Shown here: piece by piece, positions 1-7,518 of the stretch | Layout: each line of letters begins with the position of its first letter | Position numbering within the stretch: the stretch's first letter is position 1 | Assembly: GCF_000270245.1 (NCBI RefSeq) | Contig: NC_015635.1 | Coordinates: 4,340,001 to 4,404,000 of the forward strand | Direction of reading: 5' to 3' | Source: Microlunatus phosphovorus NM-1 | GTDB taxonomy: Bacteria > Actinomycetota > Actinomycetes > Propionibacteriales > Propionibacteriaceae | Length of the DNA stretch: 64,000 nt | Made by a program: the position numbers and the translations under genes | Notes under the pieces: generated by a model | Told to the model about the DNA's origin: nothing | What the model saw: the letters and a program-made list of their open reading frames with translations, nothing else | Databases searched by the model: none

Positions 1-123
1 AACAAGGCGCGCACCGCCGGCGCCACCATCCTGCGCGAGCCCACGGTCATGGACTATGGCATGGAATCGGCCTGGGCACAGGTCCAAGACGGACCGATCG
101 TTGACCTCACCCGGCCCTTGTAA
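1..123 (+). CDS. C-terminal end of a VOC (glyoxalase/bleomycin-resistance fold) protein, cut by the window edge
   Basis: The first 40 codons of the window, in frame 1, run without a stop to TAA at 121-123. They read ...GATILREPTVMDYGMES..., then a stretch ending in DLTRPL. A final strand of the type AGATILxEPxxxxYG followed by an aspartate-rich end is typical of the last beta-alpha-beta unit of VOC superfamily proteins. The start and the first metal or substrate residues lie outside the window, so the substrate cannot be named. The assignment rests on a short piece only. Confidence 0.5.
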   Translation, partial: NKARTAGATILREPTVMDYGMESAWAQVQDGPIVDLTRPL

Positions 124-217
124 GCCGCGGCCGCCCCAATGCCGGCACTGAGACGCCCGCGCTGCCACTCGGTCGGTAGCACCTCCCGACGATGCTGGTA
201 GTCCCGATCTTGCGGCG

Positions 218-865
218 TCAGATGCGGCCGGTCTCGTGGGCCCACATGGCGACTTCGACGCGGTTCCGGGCGCCGAGCTTTCGCATCAGGCTGGCGAGGT
301 GGGCTTTGACAGTGCTTGGGGTGATGTAGAGCTCACTGGCGATCTCACTGTTGGTGCGGCCCTGGGCTACCGGCACGAGGACTTCCTCCTCGCGGGCGGT
401 GAGCGGTTCGATCGGCTGCCTCGGTGGTGTGGTCTGGGCGTGGGCGAACGCTGCGAGTAGTCGGACGGTCACGCTGGGTGCGATCAGTGCGTCTCCATCG
501 GCGGCGGCGTGGATGGCCTGGGTCAGCAGGGCGGGTCCGGCGTCCTTGAGCAGGAATCCGCGGGCGCCAGCTTTGAGCGCTCCGTGGACGTACTCGTCGA
601 GGTCGAAGGTGGTGATGATCACGATCGGCAGGGGGTCGGTGACCTCCGGACCGGCGAGGCGTCGGGTGGCCTCGATGCCGTCCATCAGCGGCATGCGGAT
701 GTCGAACAGGCCGACGTCCGGGCGCAGCTGGAGCGCCAGGCGTACGGCCTCGCGCCCGTCTGCGGCCGCGCCGACCACCTCGATGTCGGGCTGGGCGTCG
801 AGCAGCATCGTCAGCCCGGTACGCACGATGGGCTGGTCGTCGGCGATGAGGACCCTGATGCTCAT
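218..865 (-). CDS. LuxR/NarL-family response regulator
   Basis: This is a 215-residue two-domain response regulator. Residues 1-120 form the receiver domain, with the acidic pair D9/D10, the phospho-acceptor D55 in LFDIRMP, and a T-T-F switch region followed by K near 106. Residues 150-212 form a LuxR-type helix-turn-helix (LTAREEEVL ... TNSEIASELYITPSTVKAHL). Its ATG overlaps the stop of the upstream kinase gene by four bases (ATGA), so the two are translationally coupled and are almost certainly a cognate pair. Target genes are unknown; the nearest divergent gene is the small membrane protein at 2169. Confidence 0.93.
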   Translation of the reverse strand: MSIRVLIADDQPIVRTGLTMLLDAQPDIEVVGAAADGREAVRLALQLRPDVGLFDIRMPLMDGIEATRRLAGPEVTDPLPIVIITTFDLDEYVHGALKAGARGFLLKDAGPALLTQAIHAAADGDALIAPSVTVRLLAAFAHAQTTPPRQPIEPLTAREEEVLVPVAQGRTNSEIASELYITPSTVKAHLASLMRKLGARNRVEVAMWAHETGRI

Positions 866-2007
866 TGCGACGTCCCGGTTCGGGGCAGGACCGCCTCGAC
901 CCGCCAGCCCCGCTCGGCGGCGGGGCCGGCGTGGAAGGTGCCGCCGAGCAGTGAGGCACGTTCCCGCATGCCCACCAGGCCGTAGCCTGCTGCGGCACGG
1001 CCACCGGCGACGGAGCCGTCGTCGTCGATGGTCAGCCGTACCTGGTCGGCGTCGCCGGTGACGGCGACCGTGACCTGGGTCGCGTGGCGGGCGTGCCGTC
1101 GAGCGTTGGTGATGGACTCCTGGGCCAGGCGGTAGATCGCGGCCCCGACCGCCGGGCTGAGGTCGTCGAGCTCGCCGGAGAGCCTCACCTCGACGCAGGG
1201 ACGCGTCTGGTCATCGGTGGCGAGCTGCTCGACCTCGACTACGCCGGGCTGCGGCGCGAACTCCGTGTCCTGGGTGGCGCGGAGCACGCCGACGACGGCG
1301 CGCAACTCCGTCAGGGTCCGAGTCGCTGCATCTTCGATGACAGTCAGAGCCTCGACGGCACGCTCGGGGTGGGATGCCGCGACAGCCCGTCCTGCTTGGG
1401 CCTGGATGGCGATGCCCGAGACATGGTGAGCGACGGTGTCGTGGAGTTCACGAGCGAGCTGTTCACGTTCGCGGGCCTTGGCCTGGTCGATGTCGCGGAG
1501 GCGGACCTTCGCGCGATAGCGGACGGCGGCACCGAGCGCGGCGGCGGACAGGAAGACCGCGTACCCGGTGAGCGTCTCCCACAGGCTCATGGAGTCGGCG
1601 ACGCAGGTGATCGCCAGCCATCCCAGGATGATGCCGAGACCGCTTACGGCTTCCCGACCGGAGCCCCACCGGAACAGGGCGTACGCCAGGATCAGCACCG
1701 CGGCAACGCTGTTCAGCAGCACGCCCTGCGTGCCGGTGAGGATTCTGACGAGGTCGACGATCGTCAACGTGCCGAAGCAGACCGCCACCGCGACCAGCGG
1801 GTGCGTACGTCGCCACAGCAAGGGGCCGAGGACCGCGAGCACCGCGAGCAGCAGCAGCGGGAGTGGCGCCAAGTCCTGGAGAAGCACCACCTCCACCACG
1901 GACCAGCCGGCCAGTCCTGCGACCAGGACCCAGTCCCACAGACCCCGGTCAGAGGCACCGGTGGGCCGAGGTTCGGCCCACAGCGAGCGAAGTGCGTCGG
2001 TGGCCAC
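862..2007 (-). CDS. Sensor histidine kinase, HisKA_3/NarL-partner type
   Basis: The protein has about five to six hydrophobic membrane segments in its first 165 residues, then a HisKA_3 dimerisation domain with ELHDTVAHH (phospho-acceptor H189 from the start used here), then an HATPase_c domain with an N box (ESITNARRHARHA) and a G box (GYGLVGMRERASLLGG). The family autophosphorylates and passes phosphate to a LuxR-type regulator, here the next gene, which it overlaps by four bases. I chose the GTG at 2007 because the 50 codons upstream of it in the open frame are Arg/Cys/His-rich and unlike a kinase N-terminus. No strong ribosome binding site is visible at either start, so the exact start is uncertain. 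The signal sensed is unknown. Confidence 0.9.
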   Translation of the reverse strand: MATDALRSLWAEPRPTGASDRGLWDWVLVAGLAGWSVVEVVLLQDLAPLPLLLLAVLAVLGPLLWRRTHPLVAVAVCFGTLTIVDLVRILTGTQGVLLNSVAAVLILAYALFRWGSGREAVSGLGIILGWLAITCVADSMSLWETLTGYAVFLSAAALGAAVRYRAKVRLRDIDQAKAREREQLARELHDTVAHHVSGIAIQAQAGRAVAASHPERAVEALTVIEDAATRTLTELRAVVGVLRATQDTEFAPQPGVVEVEQLATDDQTRPCVEVRLSGELDDLSPAVGAAIYRLAQESITNARRHARHATQVTVAVTGDADQVRLTIDDDGSVAGGRAAAGYGLVGMRERASLLGGTFHAGPAAERGWRVEAVLPRTGTSQ

Positions 2008-2168
2008 CTGATCAGCGTAGACAGCCCGGGTGCTCGGCGTATCGGCCGAAAGTATGAGAGCGCGGCTGTGCCAACGGTTAGCTCGACTCTGACTCCGGGG
2101 CTGATGTGCCCGCCGCCGGCAACCGTGACAGTGGATGCACCTATCCATCCAAGCCAAGGAGCATTCCG

Positions 2169-2687
2169 ATGAGAACGCCTCAATCCCCCACCACGCTGGA
2201 GAATCCGTCGTCCCGGAGCACGCTGGAAGACCTGCGCCTGCCCGTGCGGGCCAAGCTCGCGGCAGCCTGGTCGAGCCTCATGTTCCTGTATGTCTACGTG
2301 GACATCCTCAATTTCTTCAAGCCCGGCGTGATCGACGACATCCTGGCCGGCATCGTCCACGAGTTCGACACCGGCCCGACCTTTGTCGCCCTTGCACTCA
2401 CACTCATGGCCATCCCGAGCCTGATGATCCTGCTCTCCGCGACATTGCCCGCCCGCCTCAACCGCATCGTCAACCTCGTCGTAGCGGCACTCTTCATCCC
2501 CGTCACGATCTACAACGTGGCCGGGGAGGAGTCCTGGGCGTACGCCTACTTCTACGGACTCTCCATCGGACTCGAGCTGCTGCTCCTGGCCTTCATCCTG
2601 CGCACCGCCTGGACCTGGCCACGTCACACCACATCACCGGCGGCCCCGGCGGCCAGCCTCGGCAGCGAGCCGCTCCGTACGCCGTAG
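2169..2687 (+). CDS. Four-helix integral membrane protein, DUF6326-like
   Basis: This 172-residue protein has four hydrophobic segments, beginning at about residues 35 (LAAAWSSLMFLYVYVDIL), 75, 105 and 140, with a short polar N-terminus. The pattern matches small uncharacterised membrane proteins annotated DUF6326. The ATG at 2169 is preceded by AAGGAG at 2156-2161 with ideal spacing, so longer upstream in-frame starts are not needed. It is divergent from the histidine-kinase operon, which suggests, but does not show, control by that system. The biochemical function is unknown. Confidence 0.75.
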   Translation: MRTPQSPTTLENPSSRSTLEDLRLPVRAKLAAAWSSLMFLYVYVDILNFFKPGVIDDILAGIVHEFDTGPTFVALALTLMAIPSLMILLSATLPARLNRIVNLVVAALFIPVTIYNVAGEESWAYAYFYGLSIGLELLLLAFILRTAWTWPRHTTSPAAPAASLGSEPLRTP

Positions 2688-2746
2688 CAGTGAATCTCAC
2701 CAACTTGTCGGATTCCATAAGCCCGCGGGCACCAGCGACCAAACCC

Positions 2747-2820
2747 AACTGCTCGCCGTCGAGCCCAAGTCAGATGAGAGCCAGCGTTCAGGCGTCATCT
2801 GAATCAGGTGCTCATGCCGG
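2747..2820 (-). pseudogene. 3'-end remnant of a PPOX/F420-type oxidoreductase gene
   Basis: This 74-base stretch matches 12809-12882, the 3' end of the intact PPOX-family gene at 12807-13259, with six mismatches. On the minus strand it still encodes RHEHLIQMTPERWLS. No start or upstream domain is present, so it is a fragment. Both copies lie upstream of a pair of the same intergenic repeat units, so fragment and repeat may have been duplicated together. Confidence 0.8.
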
Positions 2821-2841
2821 CCCAACTCGGTCGTCGTGTCG

Positions 2842-2927
2842 GTCGTCTTCGGCCCGCGGGCGCGAGACGTACGATCCTTCCGTCTCATCCGCGGTCATTT
2901 GTGACCCACGGGCGTGAACCGCACTCC
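2842..2927 (+). repeat. Paired intergenic repeat, locus A
   Basis: Two units, 2842-2877 and 2894-2927, share the pattern GTC-N4-G-GCCCGCGGGCGCGA-A-CGTACG-CC, the second more diverged. The same two-unit arrangement with a period of about 52 bases occurs at 13350-13437 and 35091-35177. All three loci are intergenic. It looks like a degenerate REP-type family; function unknown. Confidence 0.7.
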
Positions 2928-3040
2928 GCCATGCATGGTCAGGATCGGTTCGAGTGTCGCGGGTGCCGCAACTCGACCGCGTGGGTTCAGCTGGACTGAC
3001 CGACTATCTCCACGCCGCTGCTGCCGACGCCCGCCGTCAC

Positions 3041-3643
3041 TCACCGACCCATGTGTGCGCGGCGCATTTCGTCGGCAAGTTCTGGGTTGCGGGATTCGAG
3101 GTGGGCCACGATATTGCTGGCGACGTCAGTTGACTTGTTCTGGCTGAGTTTCGCGCGCGCGTCGAATCGCGTCACTCTTATGCGCAGGCCAACGGTCCCC
3201 TTCGCGGTCCGCCTGGTCCCGGCCTCGTCCTCGCTGAGGCTCCGGCCGCCGGGCTGGTGTTGTTCGAAGTGATCGGTCAAGCGGGACAGCATCTGATAGT
3301 TCTCCTCGTCACTGAGGATCTCGGGGATGCCATAGAGGTGCGCGGTGACGTGGTTCCACGTCGGCACGAGATCGCCGGGTTCGTACCAGCTCGACGACAC
3401 ATAGTCGTGGGGTCCTTGGATGATGACGAGGACCTCGTGCTGGCCGAGTTCATGGAGAACCTCGTCCGGCCGGCCGAAGTGGCTGACGATGGAAAGGGCA
3501 TCGCCGTCTTCGACCAGGACGGGATAGTGGGAGGCGATCAGGCCCTGGTTGGTGGGTGACACGAAGGTGGCCCACGGGTGCTGGCGGATGAGCCGCCTCA
3601 CCTCGTGGGGATCGGTCATCAGGTAGTGCGGCGTGTGGCGCAT
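3041..3643 (-). CDS. FMN-binding PaiB-type regulator/flavin reductase-fold protein
   Basis: This 200-residue protein begins MRHTPHYLMTDPHEVRRLI and contains the PaiB-family signature blocks ATFVSP-N-GL-ASHYP, SIVSHFGRPD, YVSSSWYEP and VPTWNHVTAHLYG. PaiB proteins have a split-barrel flavin-binding fold and are described as negative regulators of sporulation and degradative enzymes in Bacillus; in actinobacteria the role is unclear. AAAGGAGA precedes the ATG at 3643, and the open frame further upstream lies inside the EamA gene, so the short form is correct. Its ATG overlaps the EamA stop by one base (TGATG), indicating one operon. Confidence 0.88.
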   Translation of the reverse strand: MRHTPHYLMTDPHEVRRLIRQHPWATFVSPTNQGLIASHYPVLVEDGDALSIVSHFGRPDEVLHELGQHEVLVIIQGPHDYVSSSWYEPGDLVPTWNHVTAHLYGIPEILSDEENYQMLSRLTDHFEQHQPGGRSLSEDEAGTRRTAKGTVGLRIRVTRFDARAKLSQNKSTDVASNIVAHLESRNPELADEMRRAHMGR

Positions 3644-4569
3644 CAGTTGTCTCCTTTCCGGTACAGGCGGGTACGGACGGCCAGGCCGGCGCAGCCGATG
3701 ACGGCGACACCCCCAACTATCGTGGCCCAGCTGAGCAGCTCGTGTAGCAGAAGCCCAGCCCAGGCGATGCTCATCACAGGTTGCACCAACTGGACCTGGC
3801 TGACTTGGGCCATCGGCCCGATCGCCAGTCCGCGATACCAGGCGAAGAAGCCGAGGAACATGCTGACCACCGCGAGGTAGGCGAACGCGAGCCACTGCTC
3901 CGGCGTTGCGGATGGCGGCTGCTGAAGGAGCGAGACACCCGCCAGTGTGACCATCAGTGGCGAGGCCAGTACGAGAGCCCACGACACCGTCTGCCAAGAG
4001 CCCAGCTCGCGAGCCAACAGCCCTCCCTCGGCATACCCGACCGCAGCGGCGAGGACCGCGCCGAACAGCAGCAGGTCCGACCAGTGGAGGTGGCCGAGCC
4101 CACCGCCTTGCAGGATCGCGAAGACGACGGCGGCGACCGCACCCAGCGCCGCGAACGCCCAGAATGACGCGGCGGGCCGCTCATGGGTACGAAGGACGGC
4201 CATGACGGCGGTCGCAGCCGGCAGCAGGGCGATCACAACAGCGCCGTGACTCGCCGGCGCGGTGGTAAGTGCGTACGAGGTCAGCATCGGGAATCCGACG
4301 ACCACGCCACCGGCGACGATCCCCAGCCGCGCCCACTGCCCGCGACGGGGACGCCGCTGGCGAGTAATCGACAACGCCAACGCGGCCAAGATTGCGGCGA
4401 TCACGGCGCGCCCTGAGCCGATGAACAGCGGCGACAGCCCGCCGACCGCGACCCGCGTGAACGGGACTGTGAACGAGAAGGCGGTGACGCCGACCAAGCC
4501 CCACCACAAGCCAGAATGTCCGGGTAACACCGTGAAGCGAGAAAGGATAGCGCTACTCTGATCTTTCAT
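3643..4569 (-). CDS. EamA (DMT superfamily) transporter
   Basis: The 308-residue protein has ten hydrophobic helices arranged as two EamA repeats, about residues 25-150 and 165-295, as in the drug/metabolite transporter superfamily. Members export or import amino acids, drugs or other small metabolites; the substrate cannot be read from the sequence. The ATG shares the palindrome CATG with the start of the divergent MocR regulator at 4568, so there is no room for a leader. A TATCCT hexamer at 4580-4575 on this strand, five bases upstream of the ATG, suggests a leaderless transcript. A GTG at 4530 is a possible internal start. Control by the MocR neighbour is likely. Confidence 0.88.
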   Translation of the reverse strand: MKDQSSAILSRFTVLPGHSGLWWGLVGVTAFSFTVPFTRVAVGGLSPLFIGSGRAVIAAILAALALSITRQRRPRRGQWARLGIVAGGVVVGFPMLTSYALTTAPASHGAVVIALLPAATAVMAVLRTHERPAASFWAFAALGAVAAVVFAILQGGGLGHLHWSDLLLFGAVLAAAVGYAEGGLLARELGSWQTVSWALVLASPLMVTLAGVSLLQQPPSATPEQWLAFAYLAVVSMFLGFFAWYRGLAIGPMAQVSQVQLVQPVMSIAWAGLLLHELLSWATIVGGVAVIGCAGLAVRTRLYRKGDN

Positions 4570-4585
4570 GAGTCAGGATAGCACT
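4544..4585. promoter_or_regulatory. Shared divergent promoter with a direct-repeat operator
   Basis: AGGATAGCGCT (4544-4554) and AGGATAGCACT (4575-4585) are direct repeats, 10 of 11 identical and 31 bases apart (about three helical turns). TACTCT at 4554-4559 lies eight bases before the MocR ATG. The second repeat contains TATCCT on the other strand, five bases before the EamA ATG. Both genes therefore look leaderless, and the repeats fit a binding site for the adjacent MocR protein. The binding role is inference. Confidence 0.55.
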
Positions 4586-5974
4586 GATCGAATCGTTGCG
4601 GATCTCCGACGGTGGATTTCCGGTGCTCCTCCGGGTGCACAGCTGCCCTCGAATCGCGCGCTGACAGCTCAGTACGGGGCCAGTCCCGTCACCGTGCAGA
4701 AGGCGATGCGGACTCTCGCCGCACTGGGCCTGATCGAGAGCCGCCCCGGCATTGGCACGTTCGTGCGAACCGTCCGCGCGTTGGGTCCGGCCGACCTCGG
4801 GTGGCAGACAGCTGCACTCGGCGCTCCTCCTGCCCGTCTGCCCACTCTGGCGACGCCGCAGCGTACGGCGGCCCCGGATGCCATCGGTCTCCATTCCGGC
4901 TACCCCGCCCATGACCTGCTGCCAGCGCGGCTGGTGCGCGCCGCGATCAGCCGAGCAGCGCGTACTGAGGCCGCCCTCACCCGCTCCCCCGCCACCGGGA
5001 TGCCCGAGTTGCGATCCTGGTTCGCTGCCGAGCTTGCGCGTACGGCCCCCGCCGCGGTTACGCCGGCAACAGCACGCGACGTGCTGATCCTCTCGGGTAG
5101 CCAGAGCGGCCTGAGTTCGATCTTCCGAGCCCTCATCGGCCCTGGTCAGCCTCTGCTCATCGAGTCACCCACCTACTGGGGAGCGATCCTGGCCGCCGCA
5201 CAGGCCGGGGTCACGCTTGTCCCGATCCCAGCCGGGCCGGACGGGCCGGACCCGGACGAGATCGACCGGGCGTTCACGCAGACCGGCGCCCGCGGGTTCT
5301 ACGCCCAACCCACCTATGCCAATCCCACCGGCGGTCAGTGGCCGGTCGAAGCCGGGCAGCGCGTCTTGGACATCTGTCGCCGCCACGGCGCCTTCTTGAT
5401 CGAGGACGACTGGGCGCACGACCTCGCCATCGACACCGACCCCCACCCGATCGCCGCACACGACCACGACGGCCACGTGATCTACCTCCGTTCCCTCACC
5501 AAGAGCGTTTCGCCGTCGCTGCGCGTAGCCGCGGTGATCGCCCGCGGACCGGCACGAGACCGCATCCTCGCCGACCGCTCGGCCGAGTCGATGTATGTCA
5601 GCGGCGTGCTCCAAGCCGCAGCCCTCGACGTCATCACTCAGCCCGGCTGGCGCACCCACCTGCGAACCATTCGTCACCAACTCCGCGCACGCCGCGACTT
5701 ACTGATCACCAGCATCGGCGACCATGTCCCGCAAGCGCACCTCGAGCGGCCCCCGGTCGGCGGACTCAACTTGTGGCTCCGGCTACCCGACGGGACCGAC
5801 CTCGACACTCTCACTCGCGCCTGCGAAGCTCGCGGCCTGATCATCGCCGACGGCCGCGAATGGTTCCCCGCCGAACCGCCCGCCCCCTACATCCGACTCA
5901 ACTTCTCCGGGCCTGACCCCGACCGCTTCGCCGAAGCCGCCGCGATCCTCGGCAACACGCTCACCAGTCGGTAG
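4568..5974 (+). CDS. MocR/PdxR-type regulator: GntR helix-turn-helix fused to a class I aminotransferase domain
   Basis: Residues 1-75 form a GntR winged helix (ISGAPPGAQLPSNRALTAQYG ... VTVQKAMRTLAALGLIESRPGIGTFV). Residues 100-468 form a fold-type I aminotransferase domain with SGSQSGLSSIFRAL, the tyrosine region AQPTYANPTGG, EDDWAHDL and the PLP-lysine segment YLRSLTKSVSP. MocR proteins use bound PLP or a PLP adduct as an effector and often regulate an adjacent gene; the divergent EamA transporter is the obvious target. The start sits on the same CATG as the EamA start, and no later start keeps the DNA-binding domain intact. Confidence 0.93.
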   Translation: MSQDSTDRIVADLRRWISGAPPGAQLPSNRALTAQYGASPVTVQKAMRTLAALGLIESRPGIGTFVRTVRALGPADLGWQTAALGAPPARLPTLATPQRTAAPDAIGLHSGYPAHDLLPARLVRAAISRAARTEAALTRSPATGMPELRSWFAAELARTAPAAVTPATARDVLILSGSQSGLSSIFRALIGPGQPLLIESPTYWGAILAAAQAGVTLVPIPAGPDGPDPDEIDRAFTQTGARGFYAQPTYANPTGGQWPVEAGQRVLDICRRHGAFLIEDDWAHDLAIDTDPHPIAAHDHDGHVIYLRSLTKSVSPSLRVAAVIARGPARDRILADRSAESMYVSGVLQAAALDVITQPGWRTHLRTIRHQLRARRDLLITSIGDHVPQAHLERPPVGGLNLWLRLPDGTDLDTLTRACEARGLIIADGREWFPAEPPAPYIRLNFSGPDPDRFAEAAAILGNTLTSR

Positions 5975-6084
5975 CAGCCACCCAGACATCCTGTCCGCGA
6001 AGTCGTCGCCTCTGCCGCGACCGAGCGCCGCTTCCTCCCTGACGAGGCAGGCGACCAAGACAACAGGACCCGAGATCAGTTCCG

Positions 6085-6687
6085 TCATGACGCAGGACAG
6101 AAGAGTCGATCTAGGTGCTGGTCAATGGCCGCGAGCGCTGCTTGCGGTTCGATGACGTTGAGTTCGAGAAGCGGTGCGAAGCCAGTCAAGGCAAGAATGA
6201 GGTCCGTCTCGATCGCCGGGTCGCGGTCCAGGGCTATCTGCCCGTCGTCCATCGCCTGCCGGATGAGGCGTTCGACCCTTGCGCGCCCGCCGCGTAGTCC
6301 GACGACAGCCTGCTCATGCAGCACCGGGTCGTGCATCGCTTCGAGAACATAGGCCGCGTTCATACGGCTGGTAGCCCGAGCGTCAGGTCGAAGAGGGAGA
6401 AGCTCGACGAGAGTTACTCGCAGCACGTCGCGAGGATGCGGAGGTTGGTCGAGCGAATCCATGCCCTGTGTGACCCGCTGCGACGTCTGATCGGCGGCGA
6501 ACTCCATCGCAAAGGTCAGCATCTCCCCGCGGGAGGAGAAGTAGTGCTGTAGCTGCCCCAGCGAGACTCCCGCTTCGCGGGCGACTTCGCGCATGGTCGC
6601 TCGCGCCCAGCCCTGCTGGTCGACGACCGCCCACAGCGCATGGGCGATGGTTTCGCGTCGCTCGCGATGATCGACCTGCCTAGGCAC
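6085..6687 (-). CDS. TetR/AcrR-family regulator
   Basis: This 200-residue protein has an N-terminal TetR helix-turn-helix (residues 8-55: RRETIAHALWAVV ... TMREVAREAGVSLGQLQHYF) followed by an all-helical ligand domain that resembles the BetI-like/TetR_C_6 type. The GTG at 6687 follows GGGAGG by four bases and gives the usual family length; the longer ATG start at 6780 would run into the neighbouring gene's coding region. It is divergent from the DUF1992 gene with 68 bases between starts, so it may control itself and that gene. The ligand is unknown. Confidence 0.88.
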   Translation of the reverse strand: MPRQVDHRERRETIAHALWAVVDQQGWARATMREVAREAGVSLGQLQHYFSSRGEMLTFAMEFAADQTSQRVTQGMDSLDQPPHPRDVLRVTLVELLPLRPDARATSRMNAAYVLEAMHDPVLHEQAVVGLRGGRARVERLIRQAMDDGQIALDRDPAIETDLILALTGFAPLLELNVIEPQAALAAIDQHLDRLFCPAS

Positions 6688-6755
6688 CAGACCTCCCGTT
6701 TTCCAATACGCGTGACATAATACAGGTGACTTGAATGCCCAGAAGGGAGGGGTTG

Positions 6756-7331
6756 ATGACGGAACCCGACTCGGGGCCACCCCTCACGTTCTACAACCCC
6801 GCGGCCTTCGCGTTCGACACCGACGTGGTGATCGCGCTGATCGCCGACATGCGGATACGCAAGGCGATCGAGCGCGGTGAGTTCGACAATCTGCCTGGCA
6901 GCGGCAAGCCGCTCGATCTGCCTGACCACCATGACCCCGATTGGTGGTTCAAGAGCCTCATGAAGCGGGAGGGCCTCGTGATGTCGCCGCCGTCCATCGA
7001 ACTCCGCAAGGATGACGCCGCGCTGGACGAGCAACTCGATCAGCTCTCGAACGAGGTGGCCGTGCGCTGTGAGATCGAGCAGTTCAACCAGCGGGTTATC
7101 CGTGCCCGCTACCAACTCCCAATGGGGCCGCCTCTGATCACCATGCCGCGTGACATCGAGGCCACCGTGGCCGCGTGGGCCGATCGCAGAGCAGCCCGAG
7201 CCGAGAAGGCTCGCAAGAAGGCCGAGGAAGAAGCCACGATGCGTGAGGAATCTAGGGCGAATGACCGCAATCGCCGACGACTCCTCCGTAGGCGAACCCG
7301 TCGATCGCCGCGTCACGGCCCCAATGCCTAG
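6756..7331 (+). CDS. DUF1992 protein (DnaJ-homologue subfamily C member 28 conserved domain)
   Basis: Residues 25-90 carry the DUF1992 signature: IRKAIERGEFDNLPGSGKPL followed by DLPDHHDP. The remainder is a charged helical region, and the C-terminus is an Arg/Lys/Glu-rich coil that ends in a basic tail (RRRLLRRRTRRSPRH). The molecular function of the bacterial family is not known. The ATG at 6756 is preceded by GGGAGG at 6745-6750 and is preferred over the ATG at 6735, which lies upstream of that site. The divergent TetR gene may regulate it. Confidence 0.85.
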   Translation: MTEPDSGPPLTFYNPAAFAFDTDVVIALIADMRIRKAIERGEFDNLPGSGKPLDLPDHHDPDWWFKSLMKREGLVMSPPSIELRKDDAALDEQLDQLSNEVAVRCEIEQFNQRVIRARYQLPMGPPLITMPRDIEATVAAWADRRAARAEKARKKAEEEATMREESRANDRNRRRLLRRRTRRSPRHGPNA

Positions 7332-7457
7332 TCAAGGCTCAGGCCGCGCGAGATGGCTGCTCGAGGTGGGCGACCGGCAACTCCCTTTGATTCGTCACGA
7401 CGGCCCCGTCTCGTTGGTGACCGCGGCGGCGGTGTGCCCGCCGCGGCGGCCCAGCTA

Positions 7458-7483
7458 AGAAACAGACAGGGCTGTTGGTTTCT
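7458..7483. promoter_or_regulatory. Palindromic operator before the phosphotransferase-MATE-TetR operon
   Basis: AGAAACAGACAG (7458-7469), GG, then CTGTTGGTTTCT (7472-7483) is an inverted repeat with 10 of 12 matching positions. It lies 36 bases upstream of the first ATG of the operon, whose last gene encodes a TetR regulator. Size and symmetry fit a TetR dimer site. Autoregulation is inferred. Confidence 0.6.
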
Positions 7484-7518
7484 GATATCGTCCCTCCAGC
7501 CGCTGCGAAGGGACTCAG

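Larger units (their letters stand above)
2688..3040. other. Gene-free stretch of 353 bases with a gene remnant and a repeat pair
   Basis: No coding region is convincing here. The stretch holds the PPOX gene remnant (2747-2820) and two copies of a roughly 35-base intergenic repeat unit (2842-2877 and 2894-2927). The rest shows nothing recognisable. Confidence 0.7.
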
